Source: Desulforhabdus amnigena
GTDB taxonomy: Bacteria > Desulfobacterota > Syntrophobacteria > Syntrophobacterales > Syntrophobacteraceae
DNA: 64,000 bases
Direction of reading: 5' to 3'
Assembly: GCF_027925305.1 (NCBI RefSeq)
Contig: NZ_BSDR01000001.1
Location: 3,800,501-3,864,500 of the forward strand
A model generated the notes under the pieces. The model searched no databases. It was not told where the DNA came from and worked only from the letters and a program-made list of their open reading frames with translations. Positions 1 through 7,650 of the stretch are shown here, in pieces. How positions within the stretch are numbered: position 1 is the stretch's first letter; each line of letters opens with the position of its first letter. The position numbers and the translations under genes are program-made.

Positions 1-106
1 AGATCTGGCCCTTGCCCTCCTGGGAAAGGGCTATACGGAGGTGCGGGTCCTTCTCAATGGCTGGTCCCTCTGGAAGGAATCCCATCTGCCCACGGGTGAA
101 GAATAG
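1..106 (+). CDS. C-terminal end of a rhodanese-like domain protein (partial, cut by window edge)
   Basis: The frame starting at base 2 is open from the window edge to the TAG at 104-106. It encodes about 34 residues containing LGKGYTEVRVLLNGWSLW and ending LPTGEE. This matches the end of a rhodanese domain, where a G-Y-x-x-V-x-x-L-x-G-G-x-x-x-W helix and strand close the fold. The catalytic Cys loop lies upstream, outside the window, so activity cannot be judged. A strong terminator follows about 90 bases later, so this is probably the last gene of its transcript. The call rests on a short stretch. Confidence 0.5.
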   Translation, partial: DLALALLGKGYTEVRVLLNGWSLWKESHLPTGEE

Positions 107-196
107 AGATAAGGCTCATCGCGGGCCAGTGAGGAAAGTTCCTTTTAAGAATCCAAGAAATCCGCCTCGATGTGCAGGAAAGAAGACGAAATAGTA

Positions 197-246
197 GAGC
201 CCCTGCCTTCTCCTTTTTGAGGGAGGAAGCAGGGGCTCTTTTTATT
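197..246 (+). terminator. Rho-independent terminator after the rhodanese-like gene
   Basis: A GC-rich hairpin (GAGCCCCTGC paired with GCAGGGGCTC, plus a partly paired upper stem) is followed by TTTTTATTTT on the plus strand. It ends the plus-strand transcript before the convergent minus-strand DUF1573 gene. There is no T run on the minus side, so it looks one-directional. Confidence 0.85.
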
Positions 247-297
247 TTGCACGAATTTCCATGACCAGGTGCAACATGCACAGATAGGGATTCCGTA

Positions 298-1422
298 CTA
301 CTTGAGAACTCTCCCGGGATCGTCTGGGTTCGCCGGTTGGCTTGAGCCGGAAGCGTTTCCCTCGGCAGGAGGCGTCTGCGCCGCGTTGATCAGGTGGATC
401 TGAACTTCCTGTGCATCGCCGGGAGCCGCGTCCGTTTCCACTGAAAGAGATGTCCTTTGCTGGGAACCCGATGGTACATTTTCCATTTTGGGATTGATTT
501 CCAGGATGAATCCATTCTGTTTGTCGATCGGTTGTTGAGTAACCTCAATCATGCGTTGATCGTAGGTCAACTTTGAAATTTTGAAGGGTTTGTTACTGTT
601 GCTCATCACGATGATCTTTCCCATGCGTGTGGGTTGCTGTGCTGCGAGGTTTCCCACCAAAACCGTCTTGGGTTTGACCGCAATCTCCCCTTCTATGTAC
701 CCGCTCACCCGGATGAGAAAATCGGGCTTTTGCTCGAGGTCTGTAGAGCACTTAATGTATCCGGAATAACTTCCCTCTTTCAGCTTGTTGGAGACCTTGA
801 GCTGGTAGTGCTTGCCATCTTCCACCGTTTCCAGTTTATAGCCGATCTGTTCTTCCAAATTGCTTTCCGTTTTCAGGATGTGAAAAGGCTGGACATCCGA
901 TGCAATGTCGATAGTGCTCTCCGAAATCTGATCACTCATCCCCCGAAAGGAAATGTTGTCATTAGGACGAATGTCGATCAGAGTTTTGACCGTTCCCTGC
1001 AGAGCCAGTGTCAAACGGGGAGTCTGCGGGTCATTGCTGATAACGGTTGCATTTTTCTTTACTTTTCCTCGATAGCCTTTCAGGCTTACCTTCATTGTGA
1101 TTTTTCCCTCGCCGCCGGCAGGGATCGCCCTGTCAAACTGGGCAACAGCACAGCCTCACCCGGGGCGGACCTGCTCGATTTGCAGCACTGCCTTGCCAGT
1201 GTTTTTCACCACAAAATCGTGGACGATTTCGCTCCCCTCCATAACCTCGCCGAAGTCAAAAGTGGATTCAGGAACCTGTATGGAAGGAGTGTCCTGAACA
1301 TTGGCGGCAAGTGAAAGCCGGGGAGCCGTGGCTTTCACTGCCGGCAGGTTTCCGGCGCAAGCGATGCTCGTCCACAGGAAACAAAAGAGAATTACAAAAA
1401 AGGAATGAATGAATCGAAACAT
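298..1422 (-). CDS. DUF1573-domain exported protein with in-frame UGA: probable selenoprotein (Sec89)
   Basis: Read through the TGA at 1156-1158, this is one 374-residue protein. Residues 1-23 are a signal peptide (hydrophobic core, then SIACAG). Residues about 50-110 are a DUF1573 domain: FDFGEVMEGSEIVHDFVVKN, then VRPG-U-GCAVAQF, then IPAGGEGKI. In this family the segment after V-R-x-x is normally CGCT; here UGA stands for the first Cys and the second is kept (UGC). The domain runs on without a frame change on both sides of the UGA, so a frameshift or ordinary nonsense mutation is less likely. The C-terminal part has further beta-rich repeats and a Pro/Ser-rich tail. DUF1573 proteins are exported and their biochemical role is unsettled; a U-x-C pair suggests redox or metal chemistry. 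GGAGG lies upstream of the ATG, although spaced somewhat far. The gene stands alone. Confidence 0.82.
1124..1158 (-). promoter_or_regulatory. Candidate bacterial SECIS element next to the UGA of the DUF1573 gene
   Basis: On the minus strand the UGA (1158-1156) is followed after 9 nt by GTTGCCC (1146-1140), a 9-nt loop AGTTTGACA (1139-1131) and GGGCGAT (1130-1124), a 7-bp stem with one or two G-U pairs. The loop starts 16 nt after the UGA and has G in its second position. Bacterial SECIS hairpins recognised by SelB lie inside the coding region right after the UGA at about this distance, usually with a G early in the loop. The fold was drawn by eye; no energy was calculated. Confidence 0.6.
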
Positions 1423-1593
1423 ACCGTCAGCGTTCCTCCATATTCAAGTATTTGAATTAATACAAAATAGTTCTTGATTGTCTTGTCTCACTCAAAAAGT
1501 TCGTGATGATGGATAGCTTTTCAGGTTGGAAAGGTCAAGATCAAAATCCGTGCCTCTGCAGAGTTATGTCATGATTTTTTTGAAGGAACCTTC

Positions 1594-1722
1594 GTGACCC
1601 GCTGGGCTACACAACGAAAAATGAAACGACGGCAAAGAGATGCAAAGAGCCGGGGAAAGCGGGAATCGCTATGGAAAATTGCCATGAGCTATGAGCCATG
1701 AGCTTTTTCATATAAAGGAAAT
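1594..1722 (+). repeat. Degenerate copy of the ~145-bp heptamer-bearing intergenic repeat (copy A)
   Basis: This is a diverged copy of the element found at 37536-37680 (same strand) and 8625-8757 (opposite strand). Shared marks are ACAACGAAAAATGAAA, a GGCAA..GATGCAA stretch, GGGAAAGCGGGAA, heptamers GCCATGA/GCTATGA, and a GAGCTTTTTCATATAAAGGA end. It fills most of the 1423-1729 gap between the DUF1573 gene and the deacetylase gene. The rest of that gap is AT-rich upstream DNA of the DUF1573 gene, including the imperfect palindrome ATTCAA-N4-TTGAAT near 1442-1457. Confidence 0.7.
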
Positions 1723-1729
1723 ATCCCGC

Positions 1730-3295
1730 CTACTTTTCAGATGGCGAGGGGTGGTTCTTCATGAGTTCACCGGCGGGGACTACGGCAACAGCCTCCTTCT
1801 CAAACAGTTTCGAGGCCTCAAGAAGCACACGGAGAGTGGATTCATGGGGATGACCGATGGCGATGGCAGTGCCTTCGATTTTGGCTTTCCGAATGAGTTG
1901 GTTGATTTGGGAGCGCGTGAAATCCTCTGTCGTAACATGGTCCAGGAAAATGTCCCTCCGTGCGGTGGGAACACGGAAATCCCTGGCTATGGCCATTCCT
2001 ACACTTCGTGGACTGGTGTAACTATCAAGAAAGTACAGGTTTCGCCGGCTCAGCTCCCGGATGAGAATCTTCATGGAGTCCCTGTTTTCTGTGAACCGGG
2101 ATCCCATGTGGTTATTCACTCCAGAGATGTGGAAGCCGGAATCGATTGCAGATTCCAGGGCGTCCTGGATTTTTTTTTCGGACATGGAGAGGAGCAAGGC
2201 TCCCTCCCCTGGATTGGTTTTGGGGTATCCCTGCGGCTCCATGGGGAGGTGGAGGATCACCTCGCGATGGTGATCGTGCACGAGCTTCGCTATTTCCCGG
2301 CTATGGCGTTGATAGGGGAGAATGGAAAAGGTGAGGGGAAGGGGTACCTTGAGAAAATTTTTGGCCATTTCAAGGTTCTGACCAAAATCATCAATTACGA
2401 TCGCTACCTTGGCTACAGGTGCAGTGGGAGACTGCACGGGCGGAGCGGAAGGTTTCAACGCTGGTTTCTGACCGCCTTCGGGGAGGTGCAAGGCAAGGGA
2501 TAGACTCTCTTTGGGGGGGCGGGGCTCGTCCTGCCGTGTTCTGGGTGGGGAAACCGACACCGGGGGTTCCCCGGAAGGGGTAATTGGTTTGAAGGGGGGT
2601 AGAGAAGCGTCGTTTGTCAGGTTGGATTCGGACGAGCTCTTGCCAGGAATCTTCTCGGATGTTCCGGGTTTCGGATGCAGATCCGGCACATCGTCTTTGG
2701 CGGACACTCTGTCTGGCGTGGAGTCTGGTGGTGGCGAAATTTCGGATTCCTTTGTCTCCGCCTCGATGGAATTTCGTATTTCGTTGTAAGATTTCTTCTG
2801 CGCCGGCTGGTCTTCCTTCGGCGGAACCGAAGTCCTGGCCGAAGGCGTCGCCCCTCCGTCTCTTTCCTCCTCGGGCTTCATTGGTTTCAGAGTTTTCGCC
2901 GGTTCTTCCCGGAAAGGAAAAGAATGTGCGGAGGAAGAAGCCTTTGGATCAACAAGTGTGGTAGGGCTTTTGGAATCCGGATTTTGCCGGGAGGATGACG
3001 GGCCTTTTTCTCGAACGGGGGAAGAAGAAGGTTGAATGGATTCCTGCTTTGGAGAAATTTTTTCGGGACCTTCTCCCCAGTAAACCAAACCGGACAGAAC
3101 AACAATGGCGAGCAGCCATAAAGTCAGCAGGGGAAGGAAGAAAGACCTGCGTGTCGCGGTCGAAGGGGATTTGTATCCCCCCCGACCGACTTTACCTGGA
3201 ATCTTCTTTGCGGGGCGTTTTCCTCCTTTGGAAGTGGAAGAACTGCGCCCCGCCGAAGCTTTTTGGGTTTTTTTGGGCGTTGCAGAAGAAGACAT
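1730..3295 (-). CDS. YibQ-like divergent polysaccharide deacetylase (DUF610 family)
   Basis: The protein has 521 residues. A Ser/Lys/Pro-rich cytoplasmic start is followed by one membrane segment (about residues 50-70), a long disordered Pro/Ser/Lys/Glu linker to about residue 290, and a C-terminal domain with KVAIVIDDFGQN, FSILPYQRHS, EVILHLPMEP, GVNNHMGSRFTE and YFLDSYTSPRS. That order is typical of the divergent polysaccharide deacetylase family (YibQ), thought to act on periplasmic glycan; the true substrate is not established. The family often follows envC and ctp genes, as here, 18 bases after ctpA. The linker would let the catalytic domain span the periplasm. No strong ribosome site is visible, so translation is probably coupled to ctpA. 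Confidence 0.85.
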   Translation of the reverse strand: MSSSATPKKTQKASAGRSSSTSKGGKRPAKKIPGKVGRGGYKSPSTATRRSFFLPLLTLWLLAIVVLSGLVYWGEGPEKISPKQESIQPSSSPVREKGPSSSRQNPDSKSPTTLVDPKASSSAHSFPFREEPAKTLKPMKPEEERDGGATPSARTSVPPKEDQPAQKKSYNEIRNSIEAETKESEISPPPDSTPDRVSAKDDVPDLHPKPGTSEKIPGKSSSESNLTNDASLPPFKPITPSGEPPVSVSPPRTRQDEPRPPKESLSLALHLPEGGQKPALKPSAPPVQSPTAPVAKVAIVIDDFGQNLEMAKNFLKVPLPLTFSILPYQRHSREIAKLVHDHHREVILHLPMEPQGYPKTNPGEGALLLSMSEKKIQDALESAIDSGFHISGVNNHMGSRFTENRDSMKILIRELSRRNLYFLDSYTSPRSVGMAIARDFRVPTARRDIFLDHVTTEDFTRSQINQLIRKAKIEGTAIAIGHPHESTLRVLLEASKLFEKEAVAVVPAGELMKNHPSPSEK

Positions 3296-3313
3296 GGCAA
3301 CCGCGGGATGTGA

Positions 3314-4630
3314 CTACTTATTCGAGATGGTTTGGTTCATGATCTTGTAGCCTTTGAGCAGGTCCAGGGCTCTCCGAAGCTGATTGTCTTCCGTCAGCAT
3401 TTTTTGCGTTTCCGCCTGCGTCTCATTCACTTCCGAAGGGGTCTCCTGTTTTTGATTTTCCATATGCCTGGGGAGGTCTTTCTCTCGAATGCGGCGTACT
3501 TCTTCTGTGCTCTCCTCGTCTTCCTTCTGGGGCATTTCACGCTTCACTAAAATATCCGGCTCGATGCCTTTTGCCTGTATGGACCGGCCCGAGGGGGTGT
3601 AATAGAGAGACGTGGTGAGGCGGAGAGCGGAGCCGTCGCTCAAGGGAATTACCGTCTGGACCGATCCCTTGCCGAAGGTGGGTTCTCCTAAAATGAGAGC
3701 TCTCTTGTGATCCTGCAACGCACCGGCCACGATTTCCGAGGCGCTGGCGCTGCCTGAATTGACCAGTACGATAATGGGGTAATCCCGCGGTTTGGAATTC
3801 TTGTGAGCTTCAAACCGCATTTTCTGGCTTTCCAGCCTTCCACCCGTATAAACGATCAACCCCTTGTCCAGGAATTCATCGCTGACCTCGACCGCCTGGT
3901 CCAAAAGCCCGCCGGGATCGTTTCTCAAATCGAGAACCAAACCGTTCAAGGGCCGGTTTTCCTCTTCCAGTTTGTCCAACGCCTTGCGAAGATCGCTGGT
4001 GGTGCCGCTTTGGAAACTGGAGATACGCAGGTATCCATAACCGGGGTCAAGCGTTCTGAACTTAATGCTCTGGATGGCGATAATATCCCGTGTCAATTCA
4101 AATTCCAGGGGCTTGCGCTCTCCCTTCCGAATGATGGTCAGTTTGACCTTGGTACCCTTGGGGCCCCGCATCTTCTGGACGGCATCCATCAAAGACATGT
4201 CCTGAGTCGGCTGGTCGTCGATCTTGATGATTTGATCATTGGCCTGGATGCCTGCCTTGTCCGCCGGGGTGTCCTCAAGAGGCGAGACCACCGTCAGGAC
4301 TCCGTCACGAATAGAGATTTCTATACCGAGCCCTCCGAACTTTCCTTTGGTCTCGATTTGCAGTTCTTTATAGTCTTCAGGTTTCAAGAAGGAAGAGTGA
4401 GGATCCAATTCACGAAGCATTCCGGTAACGGCCCCGTAGATGAGCTTCTTGGATTCCACTTTCTCCACATAGTTGTCCTGGACAATGTTCAGAACATCGC
4501 TGAAGAGTTTTAGATATTGATAAATATCTGAATTCTCAGAGTTTGTTTTGGCTTTGAGGCCTGACCAACCCATGAGCAGGAAAGTGACTCCAGCAATCAG
4601 AATTATTGCCTTTTTTCTTTTTTTCAACAT
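3314..4630 (-). CDS. ctpA: C-terminal processing protease (S41 family, PDZ domain)
   Basis: The protein has 438 residues with an N-terminal membrane anchor or signal (residues 8-24). A PDZ domain (about 90-170, GGLGIEISIRDG and AGIQANDQIIKID) is followed by the S41 catalytic core. The motif NSGSASASEI (291-300) holds the nucleophile, most likely Ser296. Lys321 and Gln325 in FGKGSVQTV complete the Ser-Lys-Gln arrangement, with the same 25-residue Ser-Lys spacing as E. coli Prc. SLYYTPSGRSIQAKGIEPDI is also typical. It should trim C termini of periplasmic substrates such as peptidoglycan enzymes. The charged C-terminal extension (from about 365) is variable in the family. GAGGAAG lies just upstream of the ATG. 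It sits 10 bases after the envC-like gene in one operon. Confidence 0.95.
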   Translation of the reverse strand: MLKKRKKAIILIAGVTFLLMGWSGLKAKTNSENSDIYQYLKLFSDVLNIVQDNYVEKVESKKLIYGAVTGMLRELDPHSSFLKPEDYKELQIETKGKFGGLGIEISIRDGVLTVVSPLEDTPADKAGIQANDQIIKIDDQPTQDMSLMDAVQKMRGPKGTKVKLTIIRKGERKPLEFELTRDIIAIQSIKFRTLDPGYGYLRISSFQSGTTSDLRKALDKLEEENRPLNGLVLDLRNDPGGLLDQAVEVSDEFLDKGLIVYTGGRLESQKMRFEAHKNSKPRDYPIIVLVNSGSASASEIVAGALQDHKRALILGEPTFGKGSVQTVIPLSDGSALRLTTSLYYTPSGRSIQAKGIEPDILVKREMPQKEDEESTEEVRRIREKDLPRHMENQKQETPSEVNETQAETQKMLTEDNQLRRALDLLKGYKIMNQTISNK

Positions 4631-4640
4631 AAGGACTTCC

Positions 4641-5810
4641 TCACTCTTTCGAAAAATTATGAACCGCCAACCATTCCATGGGATTAACCGCTTTTCCGTA
4701 ATGCCTCAATTCAAAATAGAGCTTCGCTCCATCGGGAGAACCGGAATTTCCAACACACGCAATTTTCTCGCCTGCTTCTACACTATCTCCCACTTGTTTA
4801 TGGAGCTGGTCAGCATGGGCAATCAGGCTGTAGTAATGATCTCCGTGATCGATAATCATCACTTTTCCGTATTCTTTGAACCAGTCGGCATAGACCACGA
4901 TGCCGCCATGAATAGCCTGCACCGGTTGCCCTTTCGGGGCCAGGAGGACTATCCCGTTTTGATATAAGGAATGCGTGTAGGTTTCTGTCCCCGATTTATA
5001 AGTATGAATCACCTTCCCAGGAGTGGGAAGCGGCAACGTCCCCTGAAGTGTAGAAAAGGTCTTTGAACGAAAATCAAAGATGGGTTTTCGGTAAAAAGCT
5101 TTTTCGCCCAGTCTCTTCTGACTTTCAATAAATTTTGTATTATACTGTGCATAAAGGCCCTCCTCCAGACGAACCTGCTTCAGAAGTTCAGCCTTCTGCT
5201 CCTGTACGGCTAGAATTTCTCGCTCGTGAGCCTCCTTTTGAAACTTCAGCGCATTGAATCGGTCACCCATCTGAGAAAGTATTTTTTCGAAATTCTCGAT
5301 TTCAGCCTGCTTTTGTTGGTGGACTTTTAGGATTCGTTGGTCCTCCTCCATAATCCTTGCCGCAGTGTAGCCTCCCCTGATGGCGCCGTTTGATCCGGCG
5401 GCAGTGAGCAAAGAAATTGCATAGCCCATTTGCTTGAACTTGTAAAGAGTCACCAACCTGGCTTTCACCAAATCGCTCAACCGCTGGGTGTATCCCCGTA
5501 AATTGTTCAATGTGTCCAGAATATCCGCCTGTTCCACTTCCAGTCTTTTCATCTCGTTTGAAGCCTCTTCCTTTTGGGAGACAAGCTGGGGCAACCTTTC
5601 GTCCAATTGGTTGAGCTGATTCACCAGAGCCTCTTTTTTTTCCGGGGGCATGGGGATGTGCGCACTTTGATTCGTCTCCCCCGCCGAAAGGGGAGGGGAA
5701 GATGCCGGATTTTCCTGGGCGCTGCAAGTTCTTGTCGTAAAGACTGGATTCACTGATGCAAATGCCGACAGGTAAAGGAAAACAACCAATGTCGTTAACG
5801 GTGCAGTCAC
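4641..5810 (-). CDS. envC: EnvC-like murein hydrolase activator (degenerate M23/LytM domain)
   Basis: This 389-residue exported protein starts at a GTG three bases after ftsX, with a signal peptide in residues 1-31. Residues about 55-250 are a long coiled coil of the kind that docks on FtsX. Residues about 275-385 are a LytM (M23) domain. Active M23 enzymes need HxGxD and HxH; here the matching places read LYQNGIVLL and KLYFELR, so the zinc ligands are lost. That is expected for EnvC-type activators, which switch on amidases instead of cutting the wall themselves. Placement directly after ftsEX supports this role strongly. Confidence 0.9.
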   Translation of the reverse strand: MTAPLTTLVVFLYLSAFASVNPVFTTRTCSAQENPASSPPLSAGETNQSAHIPMPPEKKEALVNQLNQLDERLPQLVSQKEEASNEMKRLEVEQADILDTLNNLRGYTQRLSDLVKARLVTLYKFKQMGYAISLLTAAGSNGAIRGGYTAARIMEEDQRILKVHQQKQAEIENFEKILSQMGDRFNALKFQKEAHEREILAVQEQKAELLKQVRLEEGLYAQYNTKFIESQKRLGEKAFYRKPIFDFRSKTFSTLQGTLPLPTPGKVIHTYKSGTETYTHSLYQNGIVLLAPKGQPVQAIHGGIVVYADWFKEYGKVMIIDHGDHYYSLIAHADQLHKQVGDSVEAGEKIACVGNSGSPDGAKLYFELRHYGKAVNPMEWLAVHNFSKE

Positions 5811-5813
5811 TTT

Positions 5814-6707
5814 TCAAAATCTCACACTCTTTTTCAGAGCAAGCCATGAGCCGGTCCAACCGACCACGATACCGGAAGTCAAAAGCACCAAAGCGATCAG
5901 TGCCATTTGGGAGGACTTCATAGGGATGGCCGACACGAGCAAATCGGGCAGGGCCGGTCTGAATTGAAAGAAGAAAAAGATCAAACCGCCGGTTGCAAGA
6001 AACGAACTCGTCATTCCCAGAAGAATGCCTGCCATATAGAAGGGCAATTTATTGTAAATAGGGGGCGCTCCCACCAGGTTGTATATCACCACCGTGTCAT
6101 GACAAACACAAACAGTCGTTCTGCCGATGCCAAAGATAATGAGGATGGAGACAAGAGTGATGAAGCCCATCCCCCCGAACTCTATATATTTCAACAAATT
6201 TATAAATAATTTTACCTCTTTTGACTGCCCTTTTCCATAGAGGACTTCGTCAACTTGCGGATATTGTCTGATTTTTTCTATAAGGGCGTCGGTTCCTTCC
6301 GCCGCCGCTATTTTGGAATGGAATTCAATGTCCAGGGAGGAGGGAAGGAAGTTGTCGCCAAGGTCTTGCAAAATCCCTTTCATTTGCCCCAGCAGGCTTT
6401 CCATTTCCTTTCGCGCATCTTCTTTCGATTTGAGGGAAACCGTTTTGATTTCAGGCCAGGATTTCAGTTCCTGGGCAAGGCGATCCTGTTCCTGGGCAGA
6501 TGCTCCGGGACGAAAATAGATTGTCGCTCTGTCGTTCTCCATCCATGAAGGAGCCACGATCTCCGAGGTCATGAAAGCCAGACATAGAAGGCCCTGGACA
6601 AAGAAACAGAGTGAGAGAGCAAGGAAGCCTGCGGTCCAGGAAATAGCGTCTGAACAAAGACTGTCCCAAGTGCGTTCCAGAAGAAGAGTGAAGATTTTTT
6701 TGTTCAT
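5814..6707 (-). CDS. ftsX: Cell-division ABC transporter membrane subunit FtsX
   Basis: From the ATG encoding MNKKIFTL the protein has 297 residues; an in-frame ATG at 6758 would add 17. There is one membrane segment near the N terminus, an extracytoplasmic domain of about 120 residues (containing ATIYFRPGASAQEQDRLAQ), and three C-terminal membrane segments, the standard FtsX topology. The extracytoplasmic domain normally binds the EnvC coiled coil, and that partner is the next gene. The gap to the end of ftsE is about 125 bases, which is wide for a pair that usually overlaps, so the longer start at 6758 stays possible. Neither start has a clear ribosome site. Confidence 0.9.
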   Translation of the reverse strand: MNKKIFTLLLERTWDSLCSDAISWTAGFLALSLCFFVQGLLCLAFMTSEIVAPSWMENDRATIYFRPGASAQEQDRLAQELKSWPEIKTVSLKSKEDARKEMESLLGQMKGILQDLGDNFLPSSLDIEFHSKIAAAEGTDALIEKIRQYPQVDEVLYGKGQSKEVKLFINLLKYIEFGGMGFITLVSILIIFGIGRTTVCVCHDTVVIYNLVGAPPIYNKLPFYMAGILLGMTSSFLATGGLIFFFFQFRPALPDLLVSAIPMKSSQMALIALVLLTSGIVVGWTGSWLALKKSVRF

Positions 6708-6831
6708 CGAGTGTTCTAGTTTTGGAAAACCCTGGAAGGCCGGTGTAGGCCTTTCCATCCGGTTGGTTTCACTGGGCTGAGAGGGGTTGGTGTCAGCCGA
6801 GCCGCTTCGTTGTGGAAATCATCGGAAACGT

Positions 6832-7521
6832 TCATGAAGATGGAGACGAAGCGGTTTGTTCTATGAGTCTCCCCTGGTGAAGGACCACTACGCGGCTTTG
6901 GGGAACCATGGCCGGTAGCGATGCATTGTGTGTAGTCAAAACCACCGTTGTGCCGATGATCCGCATATCGTCCAACAATCTCAATACCTGCCGCACTTCC
7001 TGGGCATCCAGGCTTGCCGTCGGTTCATCACCCAAAAAGATCACCGGATCGTTTACGACCGCCCGTGCAATAGCGACCCTCTGTTGCTCCGCTGCCGATA
7101 GATGTCCGCATGGAACGTCAGCTTTTTGATCCAGGTTCAAATCGCTGAGGATCGTGTGCACCCTCTTTTGGATGAAAAGATCGTCTCTGCCGACAATTTC
7201 GAGGGGTAGAGCAACGTTTTTGAAAACACTCTTGTGTGTCAGGAGTTTGAAATCCTGAAAAACGGTTCCCACCTCTCTCCTGAAATAGGGTACTTCCCTG
7301 GGCGTGAGTTGGGAAATGTCTTTTCCCTCGATAAAGATGTGGCCGCGATCAAGGGGCGTCAGGCCGAAAAGCGCCTTCAGAAAGGTACTCTTGCCGGACC
7401 CGCTTTTTCCCAGCAGAAAGACGAAGTCCCCCTGAAAGATTTCCAGGTTGATATCCTGTAAAACAGGGTTTGGAGAGTCATACGTTTTGAAAACATGAAG
7501 GCACTGAATCAAACACATCAT
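6832..7521 (-). CDS. ftsE: Cell-division ATP-binding protein FtsE with altered signature motif
   Basis: From MMCLIQCLHVFK (starts at 7521 or 7518) the protein is about 229 residues, the usual FtsE length; the frame is open further up to 7650 but that extension does not look like FtsE. The Walker A motif is GKSGSGKST, the Q-loop VFQDFKLL, Walker B VIFLGDEPTASLD, and the H-loop TTHN. The ABC signature reads LSAAEQQR instead of the normal LSGGEQQR: both glycines have become alanines. The signature glycines contact the ATP gamma-phosphate, so hydrolysis may be slow or impaired. FtsE drives FtsX to activate wall hydrolysis through EnvC at the septum. Confidence 0.93.
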   Translation of the reverse strand: MMCLIQCLHVFKTYDSPNPVLQDINLEIFQGDFVFLLGKSGSGKSTFLKALFGLTPLDRGHIFIEGKDISQLTPREVPYFRREVGTVFQDFKLLTHKSVFKNVALPLEIVGRDDLFIQKRVHTILSDLNLDQKADVPCGHLSAAEQQRVAIARAVVNDPVIFLGDEPTASLDAQEVRQVLRLLDDMRIIGTTVVLTTHNASLPAMVPQSRVVVLHQGRLIEQTASSPSS

Positions 7522-7650
7522 ATGCTGATCGAGACCATCGTGAACAGGGCAGTGCGCTTGAGGCAAAGGTGAATTTTTTGCATTCTTCCAAGGGCTAAAG
7601 TTTTGACATTCTTCATCGGGGATCCGGACGAGCGAAGGCTCCCAATGCAA

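Noticed and set aside
1095-1158. DUF1573 locus as two separate genes or a frameshifted pseudogene
   Set aside because: Both parts are in the same frame with a single TGA between them, and the family sequence continues across it. A fresh start at the ATG at 1095 would cut the domain in half.
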